From Candidatus Pacearchaeota archaeon (GTDB lineage Archaea; Nanobdellota; Nanobdellia; Pacearchaeales; GW2011-AR1): DNA of 32,159 bases. Under the pieces are notes generated by a model. It saw nothing but the letters and a program-made list of their open reading frames with translations. It was not told the DNA's origin and ran no database searches. Where the stretch lies: positions 1-32,159 of the forward strand of contig JAGVWS010000026.1 of NCBI GenBank assembly GCA_018304165.1, read 5' to 3'. Both the position numbers and the translations under genes were made by a program. This document shows, in pieces, positions 13,186 through 21,477 of this stretch (the stretch's first letter is position 1; each line of letters starts with the position of its first letter).

Positions 13186-14217
13186 TCACACAGCTACTCT
13201 AAAATCTATTTTTGGATGAGGGTCGTAGCCAGTGAGCTGAAAGTCCTCAAATACTAGCTTGTCGAGGGGCTTGCCTCTTGGAAGAGCCAGAGCTGGAAGG
13301 GGCTTGGGAGTTCGCGATAACTGAAGAAGCAGTCCCGGAATGTGGTCAGAGCATTCAAAACCTTTTTCTTCTGGAGGAGCATTTTCTTCAATCCATGATT
13401 TAGTTTTAAGATAATCTTCAGGTTTTTCAGCATGCCCGATTCTGTCCCGCAGTTCAGCGAGGTTTTTTTCATCTTCGTAAAATTTTCCTCTATTTTCTGC
13501 CTGCCCGCAGTAAATATGGGCATCAAGCAAAATCTGGGAAAATTCTACGCAGTCAAGGCCGGTTGCATTGCCTATAGCTTTTCCTAGGGTAGCATAACAG
13601 GCAATGTTGAAAGGCACTCCAAGAGCCATATCACATGAGCGCTGGCTCAAATGAACTTTCATTTTTCCTGTTCTTGAATTGGCGCTGATTGTAAATGTGT
13701 AATGGCATGGAGGAAGCCTGCTTGCTATGGCGTTTGCAGGATGCCATGCACTAACAACCATCCTTCTTGAATCCGGGTCTCTCTTTAAAGTATCAATAAC
13801 ATACGCTATTTGGTCAATGACTAGAGCACCGTTATCTTCTCTTTTTACATAAGGGCTTCTTTCATCAAGCCATGCCTCTCCATCCAGCATGGCTTCTTTT
13901 GAAGGAAGAGGAAACCTTCTCCAGAATCTTCCGTAAGCAGTTTCCAGATTCCCATTTTCATCAGCCCATGCATTCCAAATCCCTGTTTTCTGCCTTAAAT
14001 CTCTTATGTGGTGCTGGCCTGACAAATACCACACTAACTCATGAAAAAGGGATTTTGTAAATATTTTCTTGGTTGTTACTAATGGAAAAGAATCATCTGA
14101 TATTCTATACTTTCTCTCCACTGCGAAATCGGCGATAGTGTGGACGCCTGTGCGGGTGCCTAATTTAAAATCACCATTGAGCAGCACTTCTTTAACTGCG
14201 GAAAGATACTCCTGCAT
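13186..14217 (-). CDS. thyA: thymidylate synthase (ThyA)
   Basis: A 343-residue enzyme that methylates dUMP to dTMP using methylenetetrahydrofolate. Catalytic Cys171 lies in RLPPCHYTF; RSCDMALGVPFN at 193-204 supplies the phosphate and base contacts (Arg193, Asp196, Asn204); YLSGQHHIRDL and YGRFWRRF are in the expected N-terminal positions. The C terminus (KIDFRVAV) matches the closing tail. Compared with compact bacterial ThyA (about 264 residues) it has inserted segments, mainly KREDNGALV and the stretch from FYEDEKN to FECSDHI. A minus-strand TATA (CTATATAAAGAA) lies about 28 bases before the ATG. It is the terminal partner of DHFR in thymidylate metabolism, 170 bases apart and same strand. 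Confidence 0.95.
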   Translation of the reverse strand: MQEYLSAVKEVLLNGDFKLGTRTGVHTIADFAVERKYRISDDSFPLVTTKKIFTKSLFHELVWYLSGQHHIRDLRQKTGIWNAWADENGNLETAYGRFWRRFPLPSKEAMLDGEAWLDERSPYVKREDNGALVIDQIAYVIDTLKRDPDSRRMVVSAWHPANAIASRLPPCHYTFTISANSRTGKMKVHLSQRSCDMALGVPFNIACYATLGKAIGNATGLDCVEFSQILLDAHIYCGQAENRGKFYEDEKNLAELRDRIGHAEKPEDYLKTKSWIEENAPPEEKGFECSDHIPGLLLQLSRTPKPLPALALPRGKPLDKLVFEDFQLTGYDPHPKIDFRVAV

Positions 14218-14613
14218 GAGTATTCCTACCAGAAAATTTCTTTATATAGATTGTTGTTGTGGGAAATTATAATTATTCTGTCTAGCTTTAGTAAAGAAGA
14301 AGGAATAAACCAATACTGGTAAGAACAGAACTTATGGTAAAAATAGTAATATTTGATCAATGTTTATGTAACTGATAAAAATTATGGTGATGGGGTAAAT
14401 TCGGCACTAAAAATGGCTTTGTTTAATAAGTAGTTGAATAATGATATTTTTTAAACAGCTAAGCATGAGTATTTTTGAATTTATGCTTAGCTGTTGATTA
14501 CTTATTAAACAAACAATAGTTATTCAACAAAGTTACTAAAAATAAGATGATTACTATTTATAGAACCTTTAAGCGAGGTTGTTATATGCAGTAAGATTAT
14601 AAGATTTATAAGT
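14218..14613. other. intergenic region between thyA and the TFS gene, holding a large palindrome
   Basis: The thyA promoter is at its left edge. The interlocking inverted repeat at 14418-14528 dominates the rest. No open frame of note. Confidence 0.5.
14418..14528. repeat. interlocking set of three inverted repeats
   Basis: Arm A TTTGTTTAATAAGTA (14418-14432) pairs with 14499-14513; arm B GTTGAATAA (14433-14441) pairs with 14520-14528; arm C AACAGCTAAGCAT (14454-14466) pairs with 14483-14495. All three are perfect. The order A-B-C-c-a-b means A and B cannot both nest: C lies inside A, but b lies outside a, which gives a pseudoknot or two alternative folds. There is no open frame. It could be a small RNA, a miniature element or a replication or recombination site. 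Confidence 0.65.
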
Positions 14614-14922
14614 TTATCTATACTCTCTCCAGGAATACTTGCATTTGGTGCACTTGAAGAAGCGCGTTTCTGCCTCGTCTCCGGCGCGGGTCTGTATCGT
14701 CCAGAAATAAGCCTCTTTGTTTTTGCACTTCCTGCACTCAGCATTTGTTACGGGAAAGATGTCAACGTCTTTGTCTTTAATTATTCCCACTTCCGGCTTC
14801 TTTTCTATTTTTTCAGAACTCTTAATCTTAATAATTCCTTTTATGGTGTGGCCACACTTCATGCACTGGGAATTCTTCTTCTTGTTAATTATCAATCCTC
14901 CGCACTTAGGACAGAATTCCAT
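14614..14922 (-). CDS. tfs: transcript cleavage factor TFS (RpoM/TFIIS-like)
   Basis: A 102-residue protein with two zinc ribbons. The N-terminal one uses Cys4, Cys7, Cys20 and Cys23 and binds RNA polymerase. The C-terminal one uses Cys63, Cys66, Cys91 and Cys94, and its hairpin tip carries Asp82-Glu83 (RAGDEAET), the acidic pair that enters the polymerase and stimulates RNA cleavage so that stalled polymerases can resume. Both residues are intact, so it is an active TFS, not an inhibitory paralogue. The TATA AGTTTTAAAAACCC lies about 28 bases upstream. Confidence 0.93.
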   Translation of the reverse strand: MEFCPKCGGLIINKKKNSQCMKCGHTIKGIIKIKSSEKIEKKPEVGIIKDKDVDIFPVTNAECRKCKNKEAYFWTIQTRAGDEAETRFFKCTKCKYSWREYR

Positions 14923-15016
14923 AACCTTCCTCTTGGAGCGAAGGGTTTTTAAAACTATCGATATGTTTTAAGTAGTGGTTTTAGAGAATTTAAATCAGGC
15001 GAGGCTTGCTGTAGCG

Positions 15017-15358
15017 CAGTTTCTGAATACAGACCTGATAAATAAGGGTTTTGTTTATTTTGATTATTATGACTTTGTCCATATAATTACAGGATTTATT
15101 ATAATGTGACTTCTCGTCAAGTACAAAATATTTGGCAGTTCAAGGCCAAAGCAGTATCTTGCTGTTGCTACTATTGAAATTTTGTGGGAGTCTTTTGAGT
15201 GGTTCTTCTATAGCAGGGGGTGGGCATTTATTCCGGACACTCCAGAGAATGTTGCATGGGATTTTATAATGGGTCTGTTTGGGGCATGGCTCTATTTGAT
15301 GGTTAGGGGAAGGAAGGGCATTGATATTTTTAACTTAGTCAAAAATCCCAGAAAATAA
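15017..15358 (+). pseudogene. decayed DUF2238-like membrane protein gene with in-frame TGA
   Basis: One frame reads FVYFDYYDFVHIITGFIIM, then a TGA at 15107-15109, then LLVKYKIFGSSRPKQYLAV and onward through EILWESFEWFF, TPENVAWDFIMGL and a TAA at 15356. Helix pattern and motifs (D-x-VH-x-x-x-GF, E-x-x-E near a W, and a W-D-x-x-D-like block) match the intact DUF2238-type gene at 20550 (YDRLVHFSFGF, YEIIEWL, GDIWDAQKDM). The 5' part is missing and no start codon is convincing. A single G-to-A change in TGG would explain the stop. Its end overlaps the convergent signal peptidase gene by 24 bases. Confidence 0.65.
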
Positions 15359-15958
15359 AAGCTTCACCCAGCCGAGTTTTGGGATTTTAAGAACTGCTCT
15401 TCCTATTACCTGCTCATCTTTTATGTTATAATCAAGGGAGATGTGGTCAGGATTTCCGTCGCCCTTCGTAGTGTATGTAATGAGTGTATTCTCCCTGTTC
15501 TCGCCGCTCTCGCTGCTCTCGCCGCGGGCGTTATTTATTTCAACAATCCTATGAATTATCGGATGTCGCTGGCCGGCTTCAAAGACTATAATGTCTCCAG
15601 CCTTCGGAGTTTCATCTCCTATCAGAAGGATTATATCCCCTTTCTCAAAGCCTGACTTGAGAACCCATTTTCTTGCCTCTGAACGGGTGATGTTTTTGCT
15701 TTCGTACCATGCGTGGTTTTTGAGCCACCAGCCGTCAAACTCCCCGAAAATGAACGCGTTGTGAGACATGGATGATGATTCCACGACTACTAATGGCAGC
15801 TTTGTGCCGAGGAGAAGTGATAAGCCCGGAAAGAAAATAAATTTAATGAATAAGAAAATAACAACTAAAGAAACAACCCATCCGGCAAGGCTCTCGTCAT
15901 GCCAGAGAAAATTCCAGGATTTTTTGAGGAGATTTGAATTTCCTTTTTTGTCAGTCAT
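15335..15958 (-). CDS. signal peptidase I (archaeal/ER type)
   Basis: A 207-residue membrane protease that removes signal peptides on the outer face of the membrane. A transmembrane helix spans about 26-50. The nucleophile is Ser63 in VVESSSMSHN; the catalytic His is His136 in HPIIHRIVE, so it uses the Ser-His system of archaeal and ER enzymes rather than the bacterial Ser-Lys pair. A conserved Asp lies in TKGDGNPDHISLD. Residues 144-155 (RGESSESGENRE) are a low-complexity insertion. The TATA CGTTTAAAAAAG lies about 28 bases before the ATG. Confidence 0.9.
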   Translation of the reverse strand: MTDKKGNSNLLKKSWNFLWHDESLAGWVVSLVVIFLFIKFIFFPGLSLLLGTKLPLVVVESSSMSHNAFIFGEFDGWWLKNHAWYESKNITRSEARKWVLKSGFEKGDIILLIGDETPKAGDIIVFEAGQRHPIIHRIVEINNARGESSESGENRENTLITYTTKGDGNPDHISLDYNIKDEQVIGRAVLKIPKLGWVKLLFSGIFD

Positions 15959-16011
15959 CTTTAATTTTTAGTCAAGGTCTTTTTTAAACGTTGGGATTCG
16001 TTCAATTCTGG

Positions 16012-16104
16012 CGGAGCATAACACACGGAGCATAACTTCCGAAAGATTTATAAATAGATATCTTATGTATATCTTTAATGTGTATACATCTTTAATGTGT
16101 ATAC
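16012..16104 (+). promoter_or_regulatory. promoter with two sets of short tandem repeats before the AbrB-like gene
   Basis: CGGAGCATAAC occurs at 16012-16022 and 16026-16036, upstream of the TATA box GATTTATAAATAG (16045-16057). A 17-base unit ATCTTTAATGTGTATAC repeats head to tail at 16071-16087 and 16088-16104, covering the transcript start and first codons. Such iterated sites are typical of operators for AbrB-like dimers. Confidence 0.5.
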
Positions 16105-16396
16105 ATCTTTAAGAGAGACATTCAGAAATGGCTTTAGGATAAGGAGAGTTGAATGCCAGAAATGCGGAGAAAAAATAAATCATCCAGGAGACATGTCAGA
16201 ATATAATCAGTTCGTTGAATTAAAGAATAAAGAGTTCAAAGTCAAACTAAGACTTGTAGGTAATAGCTACGCCGTAAGCATTCCAAGAGAGATAATTAAT
16301 TTTATGAGGGAGCAGGAAGAAGTAATGAATGACATGGTACATATGTGCTTTGACAGCGCGAAAAGATTAAATATAACCTTCGGGGAAGAAGATTAA
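16097..16396 (+). CDS. AbrB/MazE-like DNA-binding protein
   Basis: Up to 99 residues from a GTG at 16097. Residues 47-66 (FKVKLRLVGNSYAVSIPREI) are the looped-hinge helix signature of AbrB/MazE regulators. The N-terminal part carries a Cys-x2-Cys (ECQKCGEK), half of a possible zinc site. An ATG at 16193, preceded by AGGAG, would give a 67-residue protein with the DNA-binding domain alone, and may be the true start. No toxin gene follows; the next gene is cdc48. It is therefore an orphan antitoxin-like regulator, possibly acting on its own repeat-rich promoter. Confidence 0.6.
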   Translation: MYTSLRETFRNGFRIRRVECQKCGEKINHPGDMSEYNQFVELKNKEFKVKLRLVGNSYAVSIPREIINFMREQEEVMNDMVHMCFDSAKRLNITFGEED

Positions 16397-16423
16397 TAAT
16401 AAACCGATAACGATAAACAATAA

Positions 16424-16573
16424 ATGAAAAAAGCAATTATAGTTACTAATAAAAAGATGAATTGTAATAGATAATATGGAAAAAGCAATTATAGTTACTA
16501 ATAAGACTACTAATAAAAAAGCCAAAAGTCAATTGTAATAGATAATATGGAAAAAGCAAACAGCTTGGATTAA
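16424..16573 (+). other. three tandem mini reading frames with direct repeats in front of cdc48
   Basis: ATGs at 16424, 16476 and 16547 open frames of 16, 20 and 8 codons, the first two starting MKKAIIVTNK and MEKAIIVTNK and the third MEKANSLD. The starts arise from direct repeats: AATTGTAATAGATAATATGG and the next nine bases occur at 16460-16488 and 16531-16559, and the AAAAAGCAATTATAGTTACT block at about 16430 and 16480. The block sits where the missing N terminus of Cdc48 should be. Confidence 0.6.
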
Positions 16574-18771
16574 GGAGAGGAGATATTATTTCTGTTAAAG
16601 GAGAAAGGGAGACCGTTGCCATTGTTGACAGAGCTTATCCTGCAGACATAGGAGAGGGAATAATAAGAATTGACGGGATTATAAGAAAGAATTCCAAGAC
16701 AAGCATAGGAGAAACTGTTGGGGTTGGAAAAGCTGCAGTCAAGGAAGCCAAGAAAATAACTATTGCTCCGGCGCAGAAAAATATAATGGTTCAGGGAGAT
16801 CCTCAGGGGATTAAAGCAAGCCTGCTAGGAAGGGCTGTAGTGAAGGGAGACGTGCTAATGCTTGGAGGGGCGAGAAGGAGAAGGGATTTAATGAGTGAGT
16901 TTGATGAATTGCCTGGAATCTTCGGAGACTTGATGGATCAGATGGGAATGCCCGGATTAGGATTTGGCGGGGTAAGCCAGATAAGGTTCATGGTTGTTTC
17001 TACATCTCCTAACCAGCCGTGCATAATAACTGAAAATACAGAATTAACTCTTTCAAGCAAGGCTGTTGAGTTGCAGGAGGAATCAGATAAGCCGCAAGTT
17101 ACTTACGAAGATATTGGAGGATTGACAGATGAAGTTAAGAAAATAAGGGAGATGGTTGAGCTTCCGCTGAAGCATCCGGAGATATTTGAGAAATTGGGAA
17201 TTGAGCCTCCAAAGGGAGTTCTTTTGCACGGGCCGCCTGGAACTGGAAAGACATTGCTTGCAAAGGCAGTTGCCCATGAGTCGGATGCAAATTTTGTTTT
17301 ATTAAATGGCCCGGAATGCATGAGTAAATTTTACGGCGAGTCAGAAAAAAATCTAAGAAGCAAGTTTGAAGAAGCAGAAAAAGGAGCGCCAAGCATAATA
17401 TTCATTGATGAAGTTGATGCAATTGCTCCAAAGAGGGAGGAAGCTTATGGCGAGGTGGAAAGAAGAGTTGTAAGCCAATTGCTGACTTTAATGGATGGCC
17501 TGAATGCACGGGGAAAAGTAGTTGTGATAGCTGCTACTAACAGGCCAAATGCTATTGATCCCGCATTGAGAAGGCCGGGGAGGTTTGACAGGGAGGTAGA
17601 AATTAATGTTCCTGACAAGGAAGGAAGGCTGGCCATACTGAAAATTCATACGAGAAATATGCCCCTCACGAAGGATGTTGACTTGAGTGAACTTGCCGGA
17701 ATAACTCATGGATTTGTCGGAGCAGACATATCCGCTCTTGCAAAGGAAGCTGCTATGTCTGTCTTGAGAAAAGTTCTTCCAAAATTAAATCTGAAAGAAG
17801 AAGATGAAATTCCTGAAGAGGTTTTAAAGGCATTGAGAGTAAGGAGACAGGACTTTATGGAAGCTCTTAAGATTGTAAGACCCAGCGCTATGAGAGAAGT
17901 TTTGGTGGAGACTCCTAATGTAACATGGGATGATGTTGGAGGACTTGACAATATAAAGCAGGAGCTTAAAGAAGCTGTGGAATGGCCCATAAAGAATCCG
18001 GAGAGTTTTAAGAGAATGGGGATAAGGCCTCCGAGGGGAATATTGTTATACGGTCCTCCGGGCACAGGAAAGACATTATTGGCGAGGGCAGTTGCCAAGG
18101 AAAGCGAGGCAAATTTCATACAAGTGAAAGGGCCTGAATTATTATCAATGTGGGTGGGAAAGTCAGAGGAGGGTGTCCGCAAGATATTTGAGAGAGCAAG
18201 ACAAGTAGCGCCGTGCATCATCTTCTTTGATGAGATTGATTCTCTTGCTTCGAGAAGAAGCGGAACAGAGTTCGGCGGAGGAAGGGTTACTGAACAAGTT
18301 CTGAACCAACTGCTTGCAGAGATGGACGGGATGGAAGAGCTGCAGGATGTTGTTATAATTGGAGCAACTAACAGGCCAGACATTCTTGATCCCGCTATTT
18401 TGAGGCCAGGGAGATTTGACAGGCTGTTGTTAGTGGTTCCGCCGACGAAAGCTGGGAGAAGAAAGATATTTGAAATTCACACCAAGAATATGCCTCTTAC
18501 AAAGGATGTAAATATTGACTATTTGGCTGAGGAAACAGAAGGATATGTAGGGGCAGATGTTGAGAGCTTGTGCAGGGAGGCGGCAATGCTGAGCTTGAGA
18601 GAGGACATGAATGCCAAGGAAGTTTCCATGGAGCATTTTGAAGCGGCAATGAAGAAAGTAAGGCCGAGCGTAAGCAAACAAGCAGCTGAAAGATACGCGA
18701 AGATAGAAGAAGAGTACCTGAAGAATGCCAAAGCAGCCCTCGCGCCGGAGATAAAGAGTTATCTGGGATGA
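16546..18771 (+). CDS. cdc48: Cdc48/VAT-type double AAA ATPase with damaged 5' end
   Basis: An unfoldase that pulls proteins out of complexes for the proteasome or for recycling. The only ATG in frame is 16786, giving 661 residues: the second half of the N domain, then D1 (Walker A GPPGTGKT 149-156, Walker B IIFIDEVD 204-211) and D2 (GPPGTGKT 423-430, IIFFDEID 478-485), and a short C tail. But the frame is open from 16546 and its first codons spell [20 protein letters not shown], the typical first half of the Cdc48 N domain, with no start codon. About 30 further residues that normally precede it (the VGRG-containing part) are absent, replaced by repeats. So the gene is 5'-truncated or misassembled; alternatively it initiates at 16786. 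The ATPase domains are intact. Confidence 0.85.
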   Translation, partial: YGKSKQLGLRRGDIISVKGERETVAIVDRAYPADIGEGIIRIDGIIRKNSKTSIGETVGVGKAAVKEAKKITIAPAQKNIMVQGDPQGIKASLLGRAVVKGDVLMLGGARRRRDLMSEFDELPGIFGDLMDQMGMPGLGFGGVSQIRFMVVSTSPNQPCIITENTELTLSSKAVELQEESDKPQVTYEDIGGLTDEVKKIREMVELPLKHPEIFEKLGIEPPKGVLLHGPPGTGKTLLAKAVAHESDANFVLLNGPECMSKFYGESEKNLRSKFEEAEKGAPSIIFIDEVDAIAPKREEAYGEVERRVVSQLLTLMDGLNARGKVVVIAATNRPNAIDPALRRPGRFDREVEINVPDKEGRLAILKIHTRNMPLTKDVDLSELAGITHGFVGADISALAKEAAMSVLRKVLPKLNLKEEDEIPEEVLKALRVRRQDFMEALKIVRPSAMREVLVETPNVTWDDVGGLDNIKQELKEAVEWPIKNPESFKRMGIRPPRGILLYGPPGTGKTLLARAVAKESEANFIQVKGPELLSMWVGKSEEGVRKIFERARQVAPCIIFFDEIDSLASRRSGTEFGGGRVTEQVLNQLLAEMDGMEELQDVVIIGATNRPDILDPAILRPGRFDRLLLVVPPTKAGRRKIFEIHTKNMPLTKDVNIDYLAEETEGYVGADVESLCREAAMLSLREDMNAKEVSMEHFEAAMKKVRPSVSKQAAERYAKIEEEYLKNAKAALAPEIKSYLG

Positions 18772-18811
18772 GAAAGGAAACATTTTTATTCTGTTGTTAT
18801 TATAATAATTA

Positions 18812-19498
18812 ATGCAGATAGACTTTTATGAACATTACAAGAAAAAAGGAACATTAAAGCTTGACAAGGAATCTTTTAGAGATGATTTAGCTATAGATGA
18901 GCCTTATATTAAATTAGTAAAAAAGTATCTTAATAACTCTGGAAGAATATTAGAATGTGGTTGCTGTCCGGCGAGAACTGCATTATCATTAGCTTTTAAT
19001 GGTTTTCAGGTAACTGCTGTGGATTATAATGATAAGATATTGGGAGTAGCAAAAGAGAATGCGATTAATTTAGGGCTTGATGACAAAATTATCTTTATTT
19101 TAATGGACTTCTTTAATATTGAAAGAGAATTTGAAAAAAACTCTTTTGATTGCATAACTCATCAAGGAGTCATAGAACATTATAATGAAGAAGAAATTAA
19201 GAGAATATTAAAATTACAAATAAATATTGCACCACTAATAATATTTTCAGTGCCAATAAAGACAGAATTTAACGCAAAAGAATATTTCAAAGACTCAATG
19301 TATCGCAACTTGTGGACTGAAAAATACTGGCTGGAAGATGTTCTAAAAGACTTTTATGTAATGGATTTTAAAGTTGTAAGACAAAGGTCCGATAACCTTA
19401 TAGTTGTAATTGAAAAATTTAGCAAAGAAGTTATTGAGCAAATAAGAGAGAGTGAATCTAATAAGAACAAGGGAAAATTTAAAGAATTTATATACTAA
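18812..19498 (+). CDS. class I SAM-dependent methyltransferase
   Basis: A 228-residue protein with a Rossmann methyltransferase core. RILECGCCPARTALSLAF at 45-62 replaces the usual E-x-G-x-G-x-G with ECGCCPA, keeping the acidic start; VTAVDYN follows with the ribose-binding Asp, and IIFILMDFFNI plus FDCITHQGVIEHY are the later motifs. The substrate is not evident; the architecture resembles small-molecule or ubiquinone-type methylases. The TATA ATTTTTATTC lies about 26 bases before the ATG, a leaderless layout. It converges on map with five bases between them. Confidence 0.8.
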   Translation: MQIDFYEHYKKKGTLKLDKESFRDDLAIDEPYIKLVKKYLNNSGRILECGCCPARTALSLAFNGFQVTAVDYNDKILGVAKENAINLGLDDKIIFILMDFFNIEREFEKNSFDCITHQGVIEHYNEEEIKRILKLQINIAPLIIFSVPIKTEFNAKEYFKDSMYRNLWTEKYWLEDVLKDFYVMDFKVVRQRSDNLIVVIEKFSKEVIEQIRESESNKNKGKFKEFIY

Positions 19499-19503
19499 TT
19501 TTC

Positions 19504-20403
19504 TTAAACCCTAAAATCCTCCGTCAGCACTTCGGTCCTGTCTTTTAAAATCAGCAGCGTGTTTTCGCTTTGGGCGACGGGCTCGCGGGATTTTTCAATG
19601 AGCTGAGGATACTGGTAGAGTATTCCTGCTTTTTCCATCAGGCTTAGCGAGAGCAATGCTTTCGTGCCGAATTTCCTGACGAGCCACCGGCTCGCGAAAG
19701 GCATTGTCCTGAATTCCTGCTCGATAAAAACTATGATCTCTCTTGCTAAACTGTCACGGATTGCCTTTCTCTGAATGAACCTGTAAATGCCGGAAGGCTT
19801 TCCTTCGTAGACAATTCCCGAGCCGGTTGTTGCAAAAGGCTCAATGGCGTAGCCGGATTCAACCATTTCTTCATTGCTGCCATTGTCGTAATTTGGAACT
19901 GTCTGGCCAGCGTGGACAACATACTTGTTAACCTGATGCCCGCATAAGTTCTTTATCGGAGAGAATCCATACTTCCCAATCTCCTTGTGAATTGCTCTTC
20001 CAACTTCTCCGAGAGTTATTCCTAATTTAGCAGCGTGCATTGCTGCCTCAAGCCCATCGCGCGAAGCTTTGATTAGCATCTCGTTTGATTTGTCGTTTTC
20101 TAAATCTAAAGAGAAAGCGCTGTCAGCGATGGCGCCATTAATGCTTATGCCTATATCTACTTTGAGTAGTCCGCGAGCCAGTGTAGTATCATCGTGAGAG
20201 GGAGTGTAGTGGGCGGCAATCTCATTAATTGAGAGGTTGACAGGAAAGGCAGTCTTGGCTCCGAGTTCATGGAGTTTTGCTTCAATTTTTTCGGCGATTT
20301 CAAGAAGAGGAACGCCTTTTTTGATAATTGATTTTGCATATTCTTTAACCTGCTGGTGGATTTTGCCGGCTTTGCGCAAATCATTGATGTATTGCGAATC
20401 CAT
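19504..20403 (-). CDS. map: methionine aminopeptidase, type II
   Basis: A 299-residue enzyme that removes the initiator methionine from new proteins. The metal-binding set is complete: His65 (substrate site), Asp83 and Asp94 (DIGISINGAIADSAF), His156 (GHQVNKY), Glu188 (AIEPFATTG) and Glu280 (SENTLLIL). The insert after residue 200, with a helical segment up to 265, marks type II, the form used by archaea and eukaryotes. The TATA CTATTTAAATC lies about 27 bases upstream of the ATG. Confidence 0.95.
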   Translation of the reverse strand: MDSQYINDLRKAGKIHQQVKEYAKSIIKKGVPLLEIAEKIEAKLHELGAKTAFPVNLSINEIAAHYTPSHDDTTLARGLLKVDIGISINGAIADSAFSLDLENDKSNEMLIKASRDGLEAAMHAAKLGITLGEVGRAIHKEIGKYGFSPIKNLCGHQVNKYVVHAGQTVPNYDNGSNEEMVESGYAIEPFATTGSGIVYEGKPSGIYRFIQRKAIRDSLAREIIVFIEQEFRTMPFASRWLVRKFGTKALLSLSLMEKAGILYQYPQLIEKSREPVAQSENTLLILKDRTEVLTEDFRV

Positions 20404-20549
20404 GAATTTATATTAGAAACTAATGATTTAAATAGGTTTGCGAAAGTGAAGATATAATTAGCTGTTGACTTATGGATGATGGGTATTGCTATTAATTTTT
20501 CCAAGAATGATAATTGGCAACATTTAAATTATTCATTAATTTTAATAAT

Positions 20550-21245
20550 ATGATGAAAATCTCAAAATACCAGATATTCTTAATTATTTTGTTCATAGCA
20601 TTCTGGACATGGGCGGCTATAAATCCAAAGTATAGCGATGGATGGCTTCTTGAAAATTATCTGGTATTCCTCTTTGTTCCGCTTATTTTGATAGTCAGCA
20701 TTTACTTCAAATTATCAAACTTATCATATACGCTGATAACAATATTCATGATATTGCATGTAATCGGCTCGCACTATACTTATGCAGAAACGCCGTTTGG
20801 ATATATACTGCAGGATTGGTTTGGCTCTGCAAGAAATATGTATGACAGATTAGTGCATTTCTCGTTTGGTTTTCTAATAGCTTATCCAATAAGGGAGGTT
20901 TTTGTAAGATTGGGAAGGACTAAGGGATTATGGGGGTTTTATTTTCCGATAGAATTAACTCTTGGATTTTCAGCGCTTTATGAGATAATAGAATGGCTGA
21001 CCGTGCAGGCAACAAGCCCGGGAGCAGGATTAGCATTTTTGGGGGCGCAAGGGGATATATGGGACGCACAAAAAGACATGGCATTAGCAGGAATAGGCTC
21101 AGTAATAACAATGATAATAATAGCCGTAATTAACTTGATTTATAACAGGAATTTCAAAAGCGAGATAAAAGAAAGCTTACATATAGAAAAAGGGGACAGA
21201 CCATTAGGAGAGATAAAACTAAAAGAGTGGATGAAAAGAAGATAA
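20550..21245 (+). CDS. DUF2238-type polytopic membrane protein (YjdF family)
   Basis: A 231-residue integral membrane protein with about six helices. Signature segments are SHYTYAETPFGY, NMYDRLVHFSFGFLIAYPIRE, YEIIEWL and GDIWDAQKDMALAGIGS, all typical of DUF2238, which has no proven function. The C-terminal tail is charged and cytoplasmic. The ATG at 20550 is preferred over an upstream in-frame ATG at 20514 because the TATA CATTTAAATTATT (20521-20533) falls between them and would start transcription at about 20550. A broken relative lies at 15017-15358. Confidence 0.8.
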   Translation: MMKISKYQIFLIILFIAFWTWAAINPKYSDGWLLENYLVFLFVPLILIVSIYFKLSNLSYTLITIFMILHVIGSHYTYAETPFGYILQDWFGSARNMYDRLVHFSFGFLIAYPIREVFVRLGRTKGLWGFYFPIELTLGFSALYEIIEWLTVQATSPGAGLAFLGAQGDIWDAQKDMALAGIGSVITMIIIAVINLIYNRNFKSEIKESLHIEKGDRPLGEIKLKEWMKRR

Positions 21246-21261
21246 TTATTAATTGAAAAGA

Positions 21262-21290
21262 AATTCCCACAGCTGTGCTGTGGCTGGGTA
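21262..21290 (+). terminator. hairpin after the DUF2238 gene
   Basis: CCACAGC-TGT-GCTGTGG (21267-21283) is a perfect 7-bp GC-rich stem 20 bases after the stop codon. It is followed by CTGGGTAAAAACTAT rather than a T run, so it may protect the RNA end rather than terminate. Confidence 0.5.
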
Positions 21291-21424
21291 AAAACTATAT
21301 AGCCGATGATTCTACAATTAACTAGACATCAACTTAACTTATTTACAGCTGTCATCAACATTAACCACGTTTATCAAAGCTGATTAAAGATAATTACTGA
21401 AATTTATCGCTAAATTATTATCTA

Positions 21425-21477
21425 TGAAGCCACGCAGCTCTGCTGCCGAGTGAGCGAAGCGAACGGTGGGAGCTTCA
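21425..21477 (-). terminator. GC-rich branched hairpin over the end of the GNAT gene
   Basis: TGAAGCCAC (21425-21433) pairs with GTG...GCTTCA (21466-21477, with a small bulge), enclosing a second perfect hairpin GCAGC-TCT-GCTGC (21434-21446) and a GCG/CGA-rich segment. Its outer arm contains the stop codon of the GNAT gene. It is strikingly GC-rich in an AT-rich region. Confidence 0.5.

Noticed and set aside
15107-15109. TGA as selenocysteine codon or recoded tryptophan
   Set aside because: All other genes here end at TGA or TAA in the normal way, and the fragment also lacks its start; decay is simpler.
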